Shown here in pieces: positions 52,034 through 59,875 of a stretch of 64,000 bases of DNA; the first letter of the stretch is position 1, and each line of letters starts with the position of its first letter. Source of the stretch: Candidatus Magasanikbacteria bacterium RIFOXYC2_FULL_42_28. GTDB lineage: Bacteria > Patescibacteria > ABY1 > Magasanikbacterales > GWA2-37-8. The position numbers and the translations under genes are program-made. The notes beneath the pieces are model-generated. The model was not told where the DNA came from, ran no database searches, and saw only the letters and a program-made list of their open reading frames with translations. The stretch is from NCBI GenBank assembly GCA_001784435.1, contig MFQZ01000008.1, positions 1 to 64,000 of the forward strand, in the 5' to 3' direction.

Positions 52034-53693
52034 TGATAATTTCTCTTTTGAGATTTCACTGAGCGTTTTGAATCACTTAGGAAGAAATCTGTACAGAAGT
52101 TTTGCTACAGTTCTCGGAGAAGCAATCTCTAATGCATGGGATGCTGACGCAAAAAATGTCTCAATCTATATCAACAAGAAAGGCAACAGCTTTTTTATCA
52201 AAGATGACGGAGTTGGTATGACAAGTGATGATTTTCAAAATAAGTTTTTGAAAATTGGATACTCAAAGAGAAAAGATGGCGGTTCTGCTTCTCCCAAGGG
52301 CAGACCTTATATAGGCAGGAAAGGTATCGGTAAATTAGCTTTGCTGTCTTGTGCGGACAAAATAACCGTTATATCAAAAACTAAATCCAGCAAGTACATT
52401 GGTGGTGTCATTGATAACTCCGGTTTAGACAAAGCAATAACAGAAGATCTTACTCCCAAGGAGTATTCTCTTGGATCATGGACAGAAAGCACTTTTGCCA
52501 CCCATACAAAAGATCATAAACATGGCACAATAATTTATTTTGAAGGTATCAAGGACGGTATACAAAACAGCTTAGAGTTTTTGAAAAAGATTGTTGCTTT
52601 GTATTTTCGTTTTTCACTTTTAGATAAAACATTCAATATCTTTATTGATGGCGAAAAAATCACACATGAATCCCTTAATGATCTTGCTGAAAAAACAGAG
52701 TTTTTATGGAAAATAAATGAACACAAGGATCCTTACGTTCAAAGTCTTGAAAAGAGATTTACTCCAGAAAAAAACGAGCAAAGAGACATCGTCCTTAAAG
52801 GTACTAAAGTGAAGGGGTTTATTGCGTCAGTTGAACGACCAAGAGATCTTAAAATAATGACGACAGAGGAAAGAATCGGAATCGACCTTTTTGTAAATGG
52901 AAGATTGCGAGAAAGAGATATCCTCAAACATATACCAACATCTCGAGTGGCCGAGAATTATTTGTATGGACAGATTCACTTCAATGAGCTTGATAGTGGC
53001 GATGATATATTTACTAGTAGCCGAGAGGGTGTGGTTGCTGATGATCCAAAATATAAAAAGTTTCTAGATACTCTGCGAAAAAGTGTGATATTAAAAATTG
53101 TTGAGGATTGGGACAAATGGAGAATAGCCCACAGGAAGGATGGCGATTCAGAAAACGAGAGAATGACCCCTCGAGATAGAAAATCAATGGAGTTATTTAA
53201 TACCGTTTCCAAAGAATATACAGTTACAGGAAAATCAAAACATAAAAAGAAAATTGACACATGGGTTAATGATCTTGCTGATGACGCTCAATACAATTTT
53301 GGCTCTTATGCGGAATGTTTTGTATCAGAAAATTTAATCAGAAATTATATTGGCGAAAAGAAAATAACCTTGTCAAAGGAAGCAAAAACAGAAATTGCGA
53401 AATGGAAAAAAGTAGAAACGGAGTCTAAAAATAAAGGCAATGTTAGTATTGGTATCCGCAAAAATAATAGTGATTTGAGCTATCTATCTATGAATGATCT
53501 CGCATACCTTGTAGATAAAGCAAAAGATCCAACTAAAGAGGCTTGTCTTGCGAGAGATGCAAACGAGTATAAGCCAATTCGAGACTCGCTTGCTCACACA
53601 GCACTTCTAACTGATGCGGCGAAAAAGAAGTTAACCTCGGTTTATGAAAATATCAAAGGCAGACTCATTACATTACTGTCTGGGAAGGCCTAA
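52020..53693 (+). CDS. GHKL (MORC/Hsp90-type) ATPase with C-terminal HEPN-like motif
   Basis: About 557 residues. The Bergerat ATP fold is clear: N box GEAISNAWDADA (E34, N38, D41), G1 box KDDGVGM (about 61-67), lid glycines GRKGIGKLALL (about 99-109) and a later conserved T/G region (HGTIIYFEG). Residues ~240-360 form the transducer-like S5 domain (GFIASVERPRDLKIMTTEERIGIDLFVNGR). The final ~50 residues contain RDSLAH (R521, H526), an RxxxxH spacing typical of HEPN RNases, flanked by two amphipathic helices. Starting at ATG 52020, it overlaps the methyltransferase gene. A DNA-sensing ATPase with an RNase effector is the working idea (inference). Confidence 0.8.
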   Translation: MKNNNDNFSFEISLSVLNHLGRNLYRSFATVLGEAISNAWDADAKNVSIYINKKGNSFFIKDDGVGMTSDDFQNKFLKIGYSKRKDGGSASPKGRPYIGRKGIGKLALLSCADKITVISKTKSSKYIGGVIDNSGLDKAITEDLTPKEYSLGSWTESTFATHTKDHKHGTIIYFEGIKDGIQNSLEFLKKIVALYFRFSLLDKTFNIFIDGEKITHESLNDLAEKTEFLWKINEHKDPYVQSLEKRFTPEKNEQRDIVLKGTKVKGFIASVERPRDLKIMTTEERIGIDLFVNGRLRERDILKHIPTSRVAENYLYGQIHFNELDSGDDIFTSSREGVVADDPKYKKFLDTLRKSVILKIVEDWDKWRIAHRKDGDSENERMTPRDRKSMELFNTVSKEYTVTGKSKHKKKIDTWVNDLADDAQYNFGSYAECFVSENLIRNYIGEKKITLSKEAKTEIAKWKKVETESKNKGNVSIGIRKNNSDLSYLSMNDLAYLVDKAKDPTKEACLARDANEYKPIRDSLAHTALLTDAAKKKLTSVYENIKGRLITLLSGKA

Positions 53694-53711
53694 CTAAAGT
53701 AAATATGGGTT

Positions 53712-53891
53712 ATGGCCAACGATAACGATCCAATCAAAGACGACCCAGATGAAGAAGCTCCGGACGAGGAAGTCGCTGAGCTTATGGAAACCCACGATCT
53801 TGATAAAGACACGGCCGAGCGTGTGCAGGAGATCATGGAAGATTTGGGTGTGGACGAAGATGACGCCGTTGAGATCGAGGAGAGTCTTTAG
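53712..53891 (+). CDS. 59-residue very acidic protein
   Basis: ATG 53712 to TAG 53891, 19 bp after the ATPase gene. Of 59 residues about 28 are Asp or Glu and only a handful are basic; it begins MANDNDPIKDDPDEEAPDEE and ends in two predicted helices (TAERVQEIMEDLGVD, DAVEIEESL). No family recognised. The very acidic surface could mimic DNA or bind a basic partner, for instance restraining the ATPase or methyltransferase. The reading frame continues the operon direction and has coding-like composition, but no clear Shine-Dalgarno. Confidence 0.6.
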   Translation: MANDNDPIKDDPDEEAPDEEVAELMETHDLDKDTAERVQEIMEDLGVDEDDAVEIEESL

Positions 53892-53892
53892 T

Positions 53893-54196
53893 TAAGCAAT
53901 TATGACTCGGTGCAATTTGCTTAACTTTTCCGAAGTTAAGCAAATAGTTCTAGGCTCGCAAATTTCGTCAAACCGGTGGGCTATGGTCGCAAGATGTGTC
54001 AAAGGTCTATCCGGGGTGCAAAGCTCGCCATAAGGGCAGACAAGGGGCAACAACGTTTTACTTTTTGGCTAACAGGAGATCGTAGTTGTAAAACTTGGCA
54101 ACTTTCTTGATGTTATTCATTTTTTCGCGTAAAGTAACCATATACTCTTTATCCTCGAGCACTGTTATAAGACCCGACAGTGCCTGACCCCGAATT
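53893..54196 (-). other. Gene-poor junction with two short open frames (possible remnants)
   Basis: The roughly 300 bp between the acidic-protein gene and the next core gene contains no complete gene. On the - strand two stretches without starts look coding: one ending at 53893 (includes TPDRPLTHLATIAHRFDEI), one ending at 54058 (includes LITVLEDKEYMVTLREKM and KVAKFYNYDLLLAKK). They may be debris of a gene cut by integration of the element, or chance frames. Confidence 0.3.
53915..53945. repeat. 13-bp inverted repeat at the right end of the island
   Basis: ATTTGCTTAACTT (53915-53927) and its exact complement (53933-53945) around TTCCG. A third copy of GTTAAGCAA lies at 53891-53899. There is no T-run, so it is less likely a terminator than a recombination or protein-binding site; it marks the end of island-type genes. 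Confidence 0.5.
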
Positions 54197-54203
54197 TTTT
54201 CTT

Positions 54204-54464
54204 ATGTTGCCAAATGTTGCCAAAAACCGCTATGTTAACGCCTTATTTTGGTTGATGTTTTTTTCGGCGGCCGTCCATATGGCGGTCTTATTTTTTCTGA
54301 CGATAATCAACAATAATTGGCAAATTATAAATTATTTTAATATCTTGGATTTTGATTTAATCGCGCCTAATTTTCCTGGACTAAATAACTTAACTTTAGC
54401 CACATTTACCGGTTTAATAATTTATCTTTTAATATTTTTCTTCGGCACAAAAAAAAATAACTAA
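54204..54464 (+). CDS. Small two-helix membrane protein
   Basis: About 86 residues starting MLPNVAKNRYVNA. Two membrane helices (ALFWLMFFSAAVHMAVLFFLTII and LATFTGLIIYLLIFFF) flank a ~35-residue loop. It resembles small conserved hypothetical membrane proteins of this bacterial group; function unknown. It converges on the glycosyltransferase gene, with a 4-bp overlap. An upstream in-frame ATG gives 8 more residues. Confidence 0.55.
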   Translation: MLPNVAKNRYVNALFWLMFFSAAVHMAVLFFLTIINNNWQIINYFNILDFDLIAPNFPGLNNLTLATFTGLIIYLLIFFFGTKKNN

Positions 54465-55189
54465 CGCACATCGGACAGATAACCTTTTTGTTTACCGCTA
54501 AAATAATAACATAGAAATTGAAAAAAATATTCCCACAGCCCTTTAAACACGCTCCCCTTAAACCGCCGACCGGAAAAAGCCACCGCCGGCGTCGGTAAAA
54601 AAACTATTTTACCCAATTTATTAAGACGAAAACCCAAGTCCAAATCTTCCATTGCCTGTAAATTCGGGTTAAACCCGCCCACGCACTCATAAGTTTCTTT
54701 ATAAACGGCAAAACTAAACCCGGAGATAAAATAATTACCAAACAAGCGCCAATAAAACCAATTCCACTTTGGCCAAAACCAATTAAAAAACCGGCCGCGC
54801 CAATCTAACAAATCATTAATCATCACCGCTCCGGTTACCGCCGGGGCATTTGTTTTTTTAAGAGCACCAACCATTGCCTCCACCCAATTCGGTGGCGCGA
54901 TCGTGTCGGCATCGGTTGATAAAATAATTTGGCCTTGGGCGCTGTTAAACCCAGCCGCCCGCGCCGCTCCTCGGCCTTGCTGATGTTCTGAAATAATACG
55001 CAAATTTAAACGCGACTGAAAGCGCGTGGCGACGGCGACAGTTTTGTCCGTAGAATTATTATCCACCACAATCACTTCAAAAATATAACCGGTTTTTTGC
55101 GCAACTAAAAATTCCAAACAGTCAGAAATTTTTTCTTCTTCATTAAAAGCGGGTATTACTACGGAAATTAAATTATTATCTGGATTCAT
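54461..55189 (-). CDS. Family 2 glycosyltransferase
   Basis: A 242-residue GT-A-fold enzyme. ISVVIPAFNEEEKISDCLEFL is the nucleotide-binding start, VVDNNSTDKT and STDADT (DxD metal site) follow, and ED in MEDLDLGFRLNKLG is the probable catalytic acidic residue of GT2. A hydrophobic stretch near residues 135-155 and an aromatic end (YFFQFLCYYFSG) suggest membrane association. It probably adds a sugar to a lipid carrier or surface glycan. It follows the pilin-like array and may glycosylate surface structures (inference). Confidence 0.9.
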   Translation of the reverse strand: MNPDNNLISVVIPAFNEEEKISDCLEFLVAQKTGYIFEVIVVDNNSTDKTVAVATRFQSRLNLRIISEHQQGRGAARAAGFNSAQGQIILSTDADTIAPPNWVEAMVGALKKTNAPAVTGAVMINDLLDWRGRFFNWFWPKWNWFYWRLFGNYFISGFSFAVYKETYECVGGFNPNLQAMEDLDLGFRLNKLGKIVFLPTPAVAFSGRRFKGSVFKGLWEYFFQFLCYYFSGKQKGYLSDVR

Positions 55190-55196
55190 ACCATTT

Positions 55197-55232
55197 AAAA
55201 ATCCTTCCCAAAAATATTTTCGGAAGGATTTT
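55197..55232. terminator. Intrinsic terminator after the pilin-like array
   Basis: AAAATCCTTCC-CAAAAATATTTTC-GGAAGGATTTT: perfect stem with T-run on the + strand and the mirrored run on the - strand. It separates the pilin-like operon from the GT2 gene. Confidence 0.85.
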
Positions 55233-55268
55233 AAATTATCACAAAACTACTGTTTGGGTAAATGACGA

Positions 55269-55769
55269 TTATCTCCTGAGCAAATTCACTTCACCAACCG
55301 GCACTCCGGAAGCATCGCTGTCATAAATCGGCGCTTTTTCCAAATCATAGCGACGGATCTGACCATCCCAATAATCGGTATAATCACCTTTGGCCAATTT
55401 AATCGCGAATAGCGTGATGGAATAAGCGCTTAAAATTATCGCCAGTCCAATTACCGCTTGAGTTAAAAGCGATTTGGCTTTAGTTACCTGCTCATCGTTA
55501 CCCCCGGCCGTCATCCACAAAAATCCGGCGTAAAGAGTAAACACAAAAAACAACATTCCCAAAAATTCCAAAGCCACGCGGATGATATTGGCGACAATTT
55601 GGCGGGGGTCTTTGACATCGGCCGGAGTATAGCCAGCGCCAGTGCCGGCCGCGCCCAATTGGCCCACGATATCCGGTCCGTCTAAAGCGCTCGCTTGGCG
55701 AGCGGAAAACAATCCTACACCCAACATAACAACCAACGCCGAGATAATTAAAAATTTTGTAAATTTCAT
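55269..55769 (-). CDS. T4SS-pilin-like membrane protein B
   Basis: A 166-residue member of the two-helix pilin-like family. A signal peptide (FLIISALVVMLGVGLF...QASA) is followed by helix 1 (FLGMLFFVFTLYAGF), the family signature LWMTAGGNDEQVTKAKSLL between the helices, and helix 2 (AVIGLAIILSAYSITLFAI). A ~35-residue polar tail follows. It is the last gene of the array, 6 bp after C, and is most like C in the loop sequence. Confidence 0.8.
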   Translation of the reverse strand: MKFTKFLIISALVVMLGVGLFSARQASALDGPDIVGQLGAAGTGAGYTPADVKDPRQIVANIIRVALEFLGMLFFVFTLYAGFLWMTAGGNDEQVTKAKSLLTQAVIGLAIILSAYSITLFAIKLAKGDYTDYWDGQIRRYDLEKAPIYDSDASGVPVGEVNLLRR

Positions 55770-55775
55770 AAATTA

Positions 55776-56369
55776 TTAATCTACCGGCATGCAACAAGTG
55801 CCGGGTATTTCTTCTTGAGTTGCAGGATCAACTTGGCAACTGACACCGCCAACCAAAGCATCAAACCAATCTACTATATCTCCAAAATCAGAATTGCTTT
55901 CCGGCTGATAGGCCTCTCCGCCTAATGCCGTGCAATTACTTTGGTGAGTTGTGCCACCGGCTGTTGTCCATCCCGCTGATGTGCCGGTAACACTCGTGAA
56001 ACGCAAAGTGACAAAAAACGTAATACTGAAAGCCGCCAAGGCAATAATCATACCAATAACCGATGCTTTTAAAATATTCACGGCTTTGGTAATCTGCTCA
56101 TCGTTACCCCCGGCCGTCATCCACAAAAACCCGGCGTAAACAGCCAAAGCAAAAAATATCATGCCCACAAGCGACAATGTAACGCTAATAATATACCCAA
56201 TCCCGCTGGATAGTTGATTGGCTTCGTTGCCGATTTCGTAACCGGAACCTTTGGCCACCCCCTCCAATGTGTTTTGCCCAAAATCAACTGCGTTGGCATG
56301 ATTCAATGCTGGCGCGCCTAAAAGCAAAATGCCGACAAAGATACTCACCAAAATAAATTTAAGTCTCAT
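55776..56369 (-). CDS. T4SS-pilin-like membrane protein C
   Basis: A 197-residue family member with signal peptide (ILVSIFVGILLLGAPALNHANA), helix 1 (SLVGMIFFALAVYAGF), signature LWMTAGGNDEQITKAVNIL and helix 2 (VIGMIIALAAFSITFFVTL). Unlike B it has an extracellular C-terminal domain of ~70 residues with several cysteines (SNCTALGG, VSCQVDP, GTCCMPVD). Confidence 0.8.
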   Translation of the reverse strand: MRLKFILVSIFVGILLLGAPALNHANAVDFGQNTLEGVAKGSGYEIGNEANQLSSGIGYIISVTLSLVGMIFFALAVYAGFLWMTAGGNDEQITKAVNILKASVIGMIIALAAFSITFFVTLRFTSVTGTSAGWTTAGGTTHQSNCTALGGEAYQPESNSDFGDIVDWFDALVGGVSCQVDPATQEEIPGTCCMPVD

Positions 56370-56388
56370 AAATTTTATTATCTATTTG

Positions 56389-56886
56389 TTACTCTGGGCA
56401 ACTTTCACCAGCACGCCAAACCCCATCGCCATTTGCACAATCAGCTTTGCTGATACCGCCCACAACTGTATCTATACATTCTTCCACACCATCGGCATCT
56501 GTTAACACGCACTTACCCCCCCCGCCACCCCCACCCACCAACCTATTCGTCACAAACGCCGTAATCGCATATGCCAAAAATACAATTGTGATGCCGATTA
56601 AGGCCGCTTCCAAGGTGTCTTTGGCTTTAGTAACTTTTTCGTCATTGCCTTGAGCGGTCATCCAACGAATGCCGGCGTAAACCGTTAAGATGAAAAATAC
56701 CGTGCCAATTAAAGCCAAAATCGTGTTGATTACTAAACCGGTGGTGCTTTCAAGATTAGGTGTCAAGCCGGTTTTTCCGCCGATTTGACTCAATTTTGTG
56801 CCAGCGTCATTAATTGTCAAAGCACTTACACTTAAAGGCACAAGTAAAACTGTGGCTAAAATGATAGTAAAAAAAATCTTACGCAT
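56389..56886 (-). CDS. T4SS-pilin-like membrane protein D
   Basis: A 165-residue member: signal peptide (FFTIILATVLLVPLSVSA), helix 1 (ALIGTVFFILTVYAGI), signature RWMTAQGNDEKVTKAKDTL, helix 2 (ALIGITIVFLAYAITAFV), a run of seven Gly and a short Cys-containing tail (CVLTDADGVEECIDT, DCANGDGVW). The Gly-run linker also appears in protein A. Confidence 0.8.
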   Translation of the reverse strand: MRKIFFTIILATVLLVPLSVSALTINDAGTKLSQIGGKTGLTPNLESTTGLVINTILALIGTVFFILTVYAGIRWMTAQGNDEKVTKAKDTLEAALIGITIVFLAYAITAFVTNRLVGGGGGGGKCVLTDADGVEECIDTVVGGISKADCANGDGVWRAGESCPE

Positions 56887-56898
56887 ATTTTAAAAAAA

Positions 56899-57279
56899 TT
56901 ATTTCAAATTCAACGCGTTAAACACAAAGCGAGCAATGGCATAAGCGGCCAAAACTATTACCAAACCAATACTGGATGTTTCCAGCAATTCTTTCGCCTT
57001 GGTAACGCGCTCGCTATTGCCCAGGGCCGTCATCCACACGCCACCGGCGTATAAAGTCAAAACGAAAAATAACGCGCCGATAAGCGACAGGGCGATACCG
57101 ACGATAGCGCCAATAAGGTCGATGACATTGGTGGCGTCGGCTACTTCTTGCGGTAATTTTGCTTCCTTGGCCGCTGTGCCTAAACCATATCCACCTGTGT
57201 AGGCCTCGGCCAAAACAAAAGTCGGGGCGAGCAGTAAAACACCGGCTAAAATTGTTAATGATATTTTTTTAAAAGACAT
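56899..57279 (-). CDS. T4SS-pilin-like membrane protein E
   Basis: A 126-residue compact member with signal peptide (KISLTILAGVLLLAPTFVLA), helix 1 (SLIGALFFVLTLYAGG), signature VWMTALGNSERVTKAKELL and helix 2 (SIGLVIVLAAYAIARFVFN). No extra domain. With F it is the minimal form of the family and is the type that could polymerise as a pilin. Confidence 0.8.
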   Translation of the reverse strand: MSFKKISLTILAGVLLLAPTFVLAEAYTGGYGLGTAAKEAKLPQEVADATNVIDLIGAIVGIALSLIGALFFVLTLYAGGVWMTALGNSERVTKAKELLETSSIGLVIVLAAYAIARFVFNALNLK

Positions 57280-57291
57280 AGTTTGATTAAT

Positions 57292-57405
57292 ATCAAATTT
57301 CCAATGTCAAATGTCAAATCAATTTCAAAATCCAAATTTCAAAAAACGATTTGACATTTAAATTTTGGATTTGATTGGAAATTGGAAATTTAGATTTTGA
57401 CATTT
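57292..57405 (+). repeat. Dispersed AT-rich repeat, copy 2
   Basis: A 114-bp imperfect inverted repeat (CAAATTTCCAATGTCAAATG ... GATTGGAAATTGGAAATTT), nearly identical (about five differences) to copy 3 on the other side of gene F and in the same orientation. Confidence 0.8.
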
Positions 57406-57420
57406 CACTCAACCTATTTC

Positions 57421-57496
57421 CCGACAGGGGGTTGCGAGTTCGCCCACAAACGCAACTGTTTAAAATTGCGAGCGAGCGCGCGAACCCCCTGCCGAA
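57421..57496 (-). terminator. Large GC-rich hairpin downstream of gene F
   Basis: CGGCAGGGGGTTCGCGC and GCAACCCCCTGTCG arms form a long stem beginning 8 nt after the stop of gene F. No T-run follows, so besides a terminator it may protect the 3' end of the F message. Confidence 0.5.
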
Positions 57497-57503
57497 AAAT
57501 ATA

Positions 57504-57893
57504 CTACCCGGTAAACCCTGTTTTATCAACTAATTCTCCAACCACAAACTGCGCAATCGCGTAAGCGGACAAAATAATTGCGAGACCGATAATACCCGAG
57601 AATATCCATTTCTTGGCTTCGCCTACTTTTTCATCATTACCGCCGGCCGTCATCCAAGTAAAGCCGCCGATCAAAATAATGACGATGGCGACGATACCCA
57701 AAAAGCCGAGTACTACACTAATAATGTTACCAATAGTAGCGCGCAAATCACCATCTCCCAAACCACTTGTTTTAGCAAAGCCCAGGCCCAAGTTCTCTTC
57801 TTGATCTGGCGTACTGCTTATAGCCAACACTGGCGTGGCAAACAAAGCCAAAGCCATCACGCCCAAAATTACTCCACTTAAAATCTTTTTCAT
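57504..57893 (-). CDS. T4SS-pilin-like membrane protein F (candidate major pilin)
   Basis: A 129-residue member: signal peptide (ILSGVILGVMALALFATPVLA), helix 1 (FLGIVAIVIILIGGF), signature TWMTAGGNDEKVGEAKKWI, helix 2 (IIGLAIILSAYAIAQFVV). It alone in the array has a strong ribosome-binding site (AAGGGGGTGAG, 4-5 nt before ATG), its own promoter at 58054-58082, a stable 3' hairpin, and direct repeats on both sides. These point to separate, high expression, as expected of a main structural subunit (inference). Confidence 0.82.
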   Translation of the reverse strand: MKKILSGVILGVMALALFATPVLAISSTPDQEENLGLGFAKTSGLGDGDLRATIGNIISVVLGFLGIVAIVIILIGGFTWMTAGGNDEKVGEAKKWIFSGIIGLAIILSAYAIAQFVVGELVDKTGFTG

Positions 57894-57933
57894 ATTCTCA
57901 CCCCCTTTCGCAATTTTAATATCATATTATTAA

Positions 57934-58047
57934 TTTCAAATTTCCAATGTCAAATGTCAAATCAATGTCAAAATCCAAATTTCAAAACGCGATTTGACAT
58001 TTAAATTTTGGATTTGATTGGAAATTGGAAATTTGGATTTTGACATT
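57934..58047 (+). repeat. Dispersed AT-rich repeat, copy 3, in the leader of gene F
   Basis: Nearly identical to copy 2. It lies between the promoter at 58054-58082 and the start of gene F, so it is transcribed as a folded leader of about 115 nt. Confidence 0.8.
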
Positions 58048-58053
58048 GCTAAT

Positions 58054-58082
58054 ATTATACCACATTTATTTTTTCGCCACAA
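58054..58082 (-). promoter_or_regulatory. Promoter of pilin-like gene F
   Basis: TTGTGG (58082-58077), 17 nt, extended -10 TGTGG-TATAAT (58059-58054) on the - strand, in the gap after gene G. Confidence 0.65.
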
Positions 58083-58089
58083 CTACAAA

Positions 58090-58902
58090 CTACTTTGGAA
58101 AATCACCCGTACCCAAATACGTCAAAACGCCATTTAAAAACAAATAACTAAAAAACACGATGAACGCGCCCAAAGCCGCAAACGCCATCGTTTTCCCGCC
58201 GGCCTTAATTTTTTCCGGATTGCCGGCGGCCATGAGCCAGGCCTGCGCACCCCAAATAAACATCAAAAGCACGACCGCGCCGATTACGCCCAAAATGCCT
58301 TTAATTATTATACCGATAATAGTAGGGACGTCGGTAGTGCCACTGGCCAAGGGGTTGTCAAGACAAACCGAACCGGTTGGACAAGGTTCTTTTGTTTTTG
58401 AAGTATCAGGCGCTGACGCGGCGTCGGCGATTGGCGTTTCGGCAGGGGCGACAGTTGAACCAGGCACAACCGCTGTTTCCTCTAACTCTGCAGTGGCCAA
58501 ATCAGGTGTCCAAATAGTAGTGACTGGGGCAGTTAAAGTTAGTTTGTCAGCCACAGTAACTTCACCCGAAATTGGCACTGTCACTACCGGCGGTATATTA
58601 AATTTCGCCATTAGTTCTTCCACTGTGCTAGATTCGTTTAATAACTCACAATCTGCTTGGAGATTTATTTCTTCCACATCAACATTGTTCCAAAAACAAG
58701 TTGCTTTTTCTGTAAGACCACCGGCATTATATGTTCCATGATATTGACTACATGCAGATTCCAACGCGACACCTAATCCATAATCTATTTCCAATTCACC
58801 TGCAACTTCACAAACCCCCTCTGCCAATACCGGCGCCGCCGAAAAAAACAAAACAAAAAATGATAGTGGCACCAACAAAAAAGATAAGATAATTTTACGC
58901 AT
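58090..58902 (-). CDS. T4SS-pilin-like membrane protein G with large N-terminal ectodomain
   Basis: A 270-residue, atypical member. After a signal peptide (IILSFLLVPLSFFVLFFSAAPVLA) comes a ~130-residue extracellular part with cysteines (GVCEVAGE, SACSQY, TCFWNN, DCELL) and a Pro/Ala/Thr-rich linker (VAPAETPIADAASAPDTSK). The pilin core follows at the C-terminus: helix 1 (GVIGAVVLLMFIWGA), degenerate signature WLMAAGNPEKIKAGGKTM, helix 2 (ALGAFIVFFSYLFLNGVL). Could be a minor or tip subunit. Confidence 0.75.
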   Translation of the reverse strand: MRKIILSFLLVPLSFFVLFFSAAPVLAEGVCEVAGELEIDYGLGVALESACSQYHGTYNAGGLTEKATCFWNNVDVEEINLQADCELLNESSTVEELMAKFNIPPVVTVPISGEVTVADKLTLTAPVTTIWTPDLATAELEETAVVPGSTVAPAETPIADAASAPDTSKTKEPCPTGSVCLDNPLASGTTDVPTIIGIIIKGILGVIGAVVLLMFIWGAQAWLMAAGNPEKIKAGGKTMAFAALGAFIVFFSYLFLNGVLTYLGTGDFPK

Positions 58903-58906
58903 AAAT

Positions 58907-59875
58907 TTAAAACAAACTAAACAGCGAACGCACCAACCAATAAGCCGCCATTTGCACTATAATGGATAGCGTCGCCCAGAGCAAAATGTGTTTGGCTTTA
59001 GTTATTTGTTCGGCATTGCCTTGGGCGGTCATCCACAAAAAGCCGGCCCAGACATAAAACAAAAGTAAGAGCGAGCCAATTATGCCCATTAAAAAATAAA
59101 TTACTTTACCGATAAATTCATTGACGCGACCGGTGGCCGTTGATTCTGTGAGCCATTTAAAAGGATTTAATTTTAATTTGGCGCTGGCTTGTAAACTTTT
59201 AAGATCGCCGGTTTTTAGGGTGGAGGTGATCGGATCGTGTTCGTAAGAAGCGCAGGTACCATCGGGACCCAAATCATTAACAATTGCGTCTTTTTCACAA
59301 CCTATTACACAACTATTATCTTGTAATTTTTTAGGAGTTTCCACGCAACTGACTGATCCATCATCAACACTGCGCACACAACAACAATTGGGCTGTTCAC
59401 CCTTAAAAAATTGGCATAGAATTCGGGGAGAAGCAAAATCATTAATATCTGTGGATGCCCCTCCCAATCTACCGACTCTATTAATTGGAGTAGTGATTTT
59501 AGTGCAAACGTCATTCAACATCGTCAAATTAAATTCCCAATCGGATAAAAGACCATATAAACCGTTAACCTGTTTTAAATCTCCACTATATAATTTACTA
59601 TTCTCGGTAAAAACTCCATAATAGATTGGCGCCACCCCAAACTTGTCCAAAATATTACCACCAAAACCACCGCCAGTAGAAAAATCAATAGAACAAACAC
59701 AAGCACTTTTGTGTTGGCATTTATCGGAAAACAATTTGTCAAGTGCTGGCTCAGTTTTGGTAAAATTATTATGCAAAGTCCCGCCTGGCGTAATTTCGCC
59801 TGACGCAAAATCCGGCCCGATTGAAATTCCCAATAAAATGACAAAAATAAAAACAGTAATTTTTTTCATAAACAT
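58907..59875 (-). CDS. T4SS-pilin-like membrane protein H, Cys-rich
   Basis: The largest member, 322 residues. Signal peptide (ITVFIFVILLGISIG), then ~230 extracellular residues with about 15 cysteines in close sets (CQHKSACVCS, NCCCVRS, CVIGCE), then helix 1 (IIGSLLLLFYVWAGF), signature LWMTAQGNAEQITKAKHIL and helix 2 (LSIIVQMAAYWLVRSLF). The order ectodomain first, pilin core last matches G and I. Confidence 0.78.
   Translation of the reverse strand: MFMKKITVFIFVILLGISIGPDFASGEITPGGTLHNNFTKTEPALDKLFSDKCQHKSACVCSIDFSTGGGFGGNILDKFGVAPIYYGVFTENSKLYSGDLKQVNGLYGLLSDWEFNLTMLNDVCTKITTPINRVGRLGGASTDINDFASPRILCQFFKGEQPNCCCVRSVDDGSVSCVETPKKLQDNSCVIGCEKDAIVNDLGPDGTCASYEHDPITSTLKTGDLKSLQASAKLKLNPFKWLTESTATGRVNEFIGKVIYFLMGIIGSLLLLFYVWAGFLWMTAQGNAEQITKAKHILLWATLSIIVQMAAYWLVRSLFSLF

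Larger units (their letters stand above)
37401..53945. mobile_element. Integrated defence-carrying element at tRNA-His
   Basis: The left boundary is the tRNA-His 3' end, overlapping a large serine recombinase. Inside are HTH and replication-type genes, a type I restriction operon with Fic and HEPN genes, a C5 methyltransferase, a GHKL ATPase and an acidic small protein. Runs of GCG/CGC so common in the flanking core genes are scarce inside, suggesting foreign origin. The right boundary lies between about 53,890 and 54,200, near a 13-bp inverted repeat. No convincing direct copy of the tRNA end was found there, so the attR site is undefined. Confidence 0.7.

Noticed and set aside
54013..54192. 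Possible attR copies of the tRNA-His end (GGGGTGC near 54014, GTGCCTGA near 54179)
   Set aside because: Only 6-8 bp of similarity and in the inverted, not direct, orientation.
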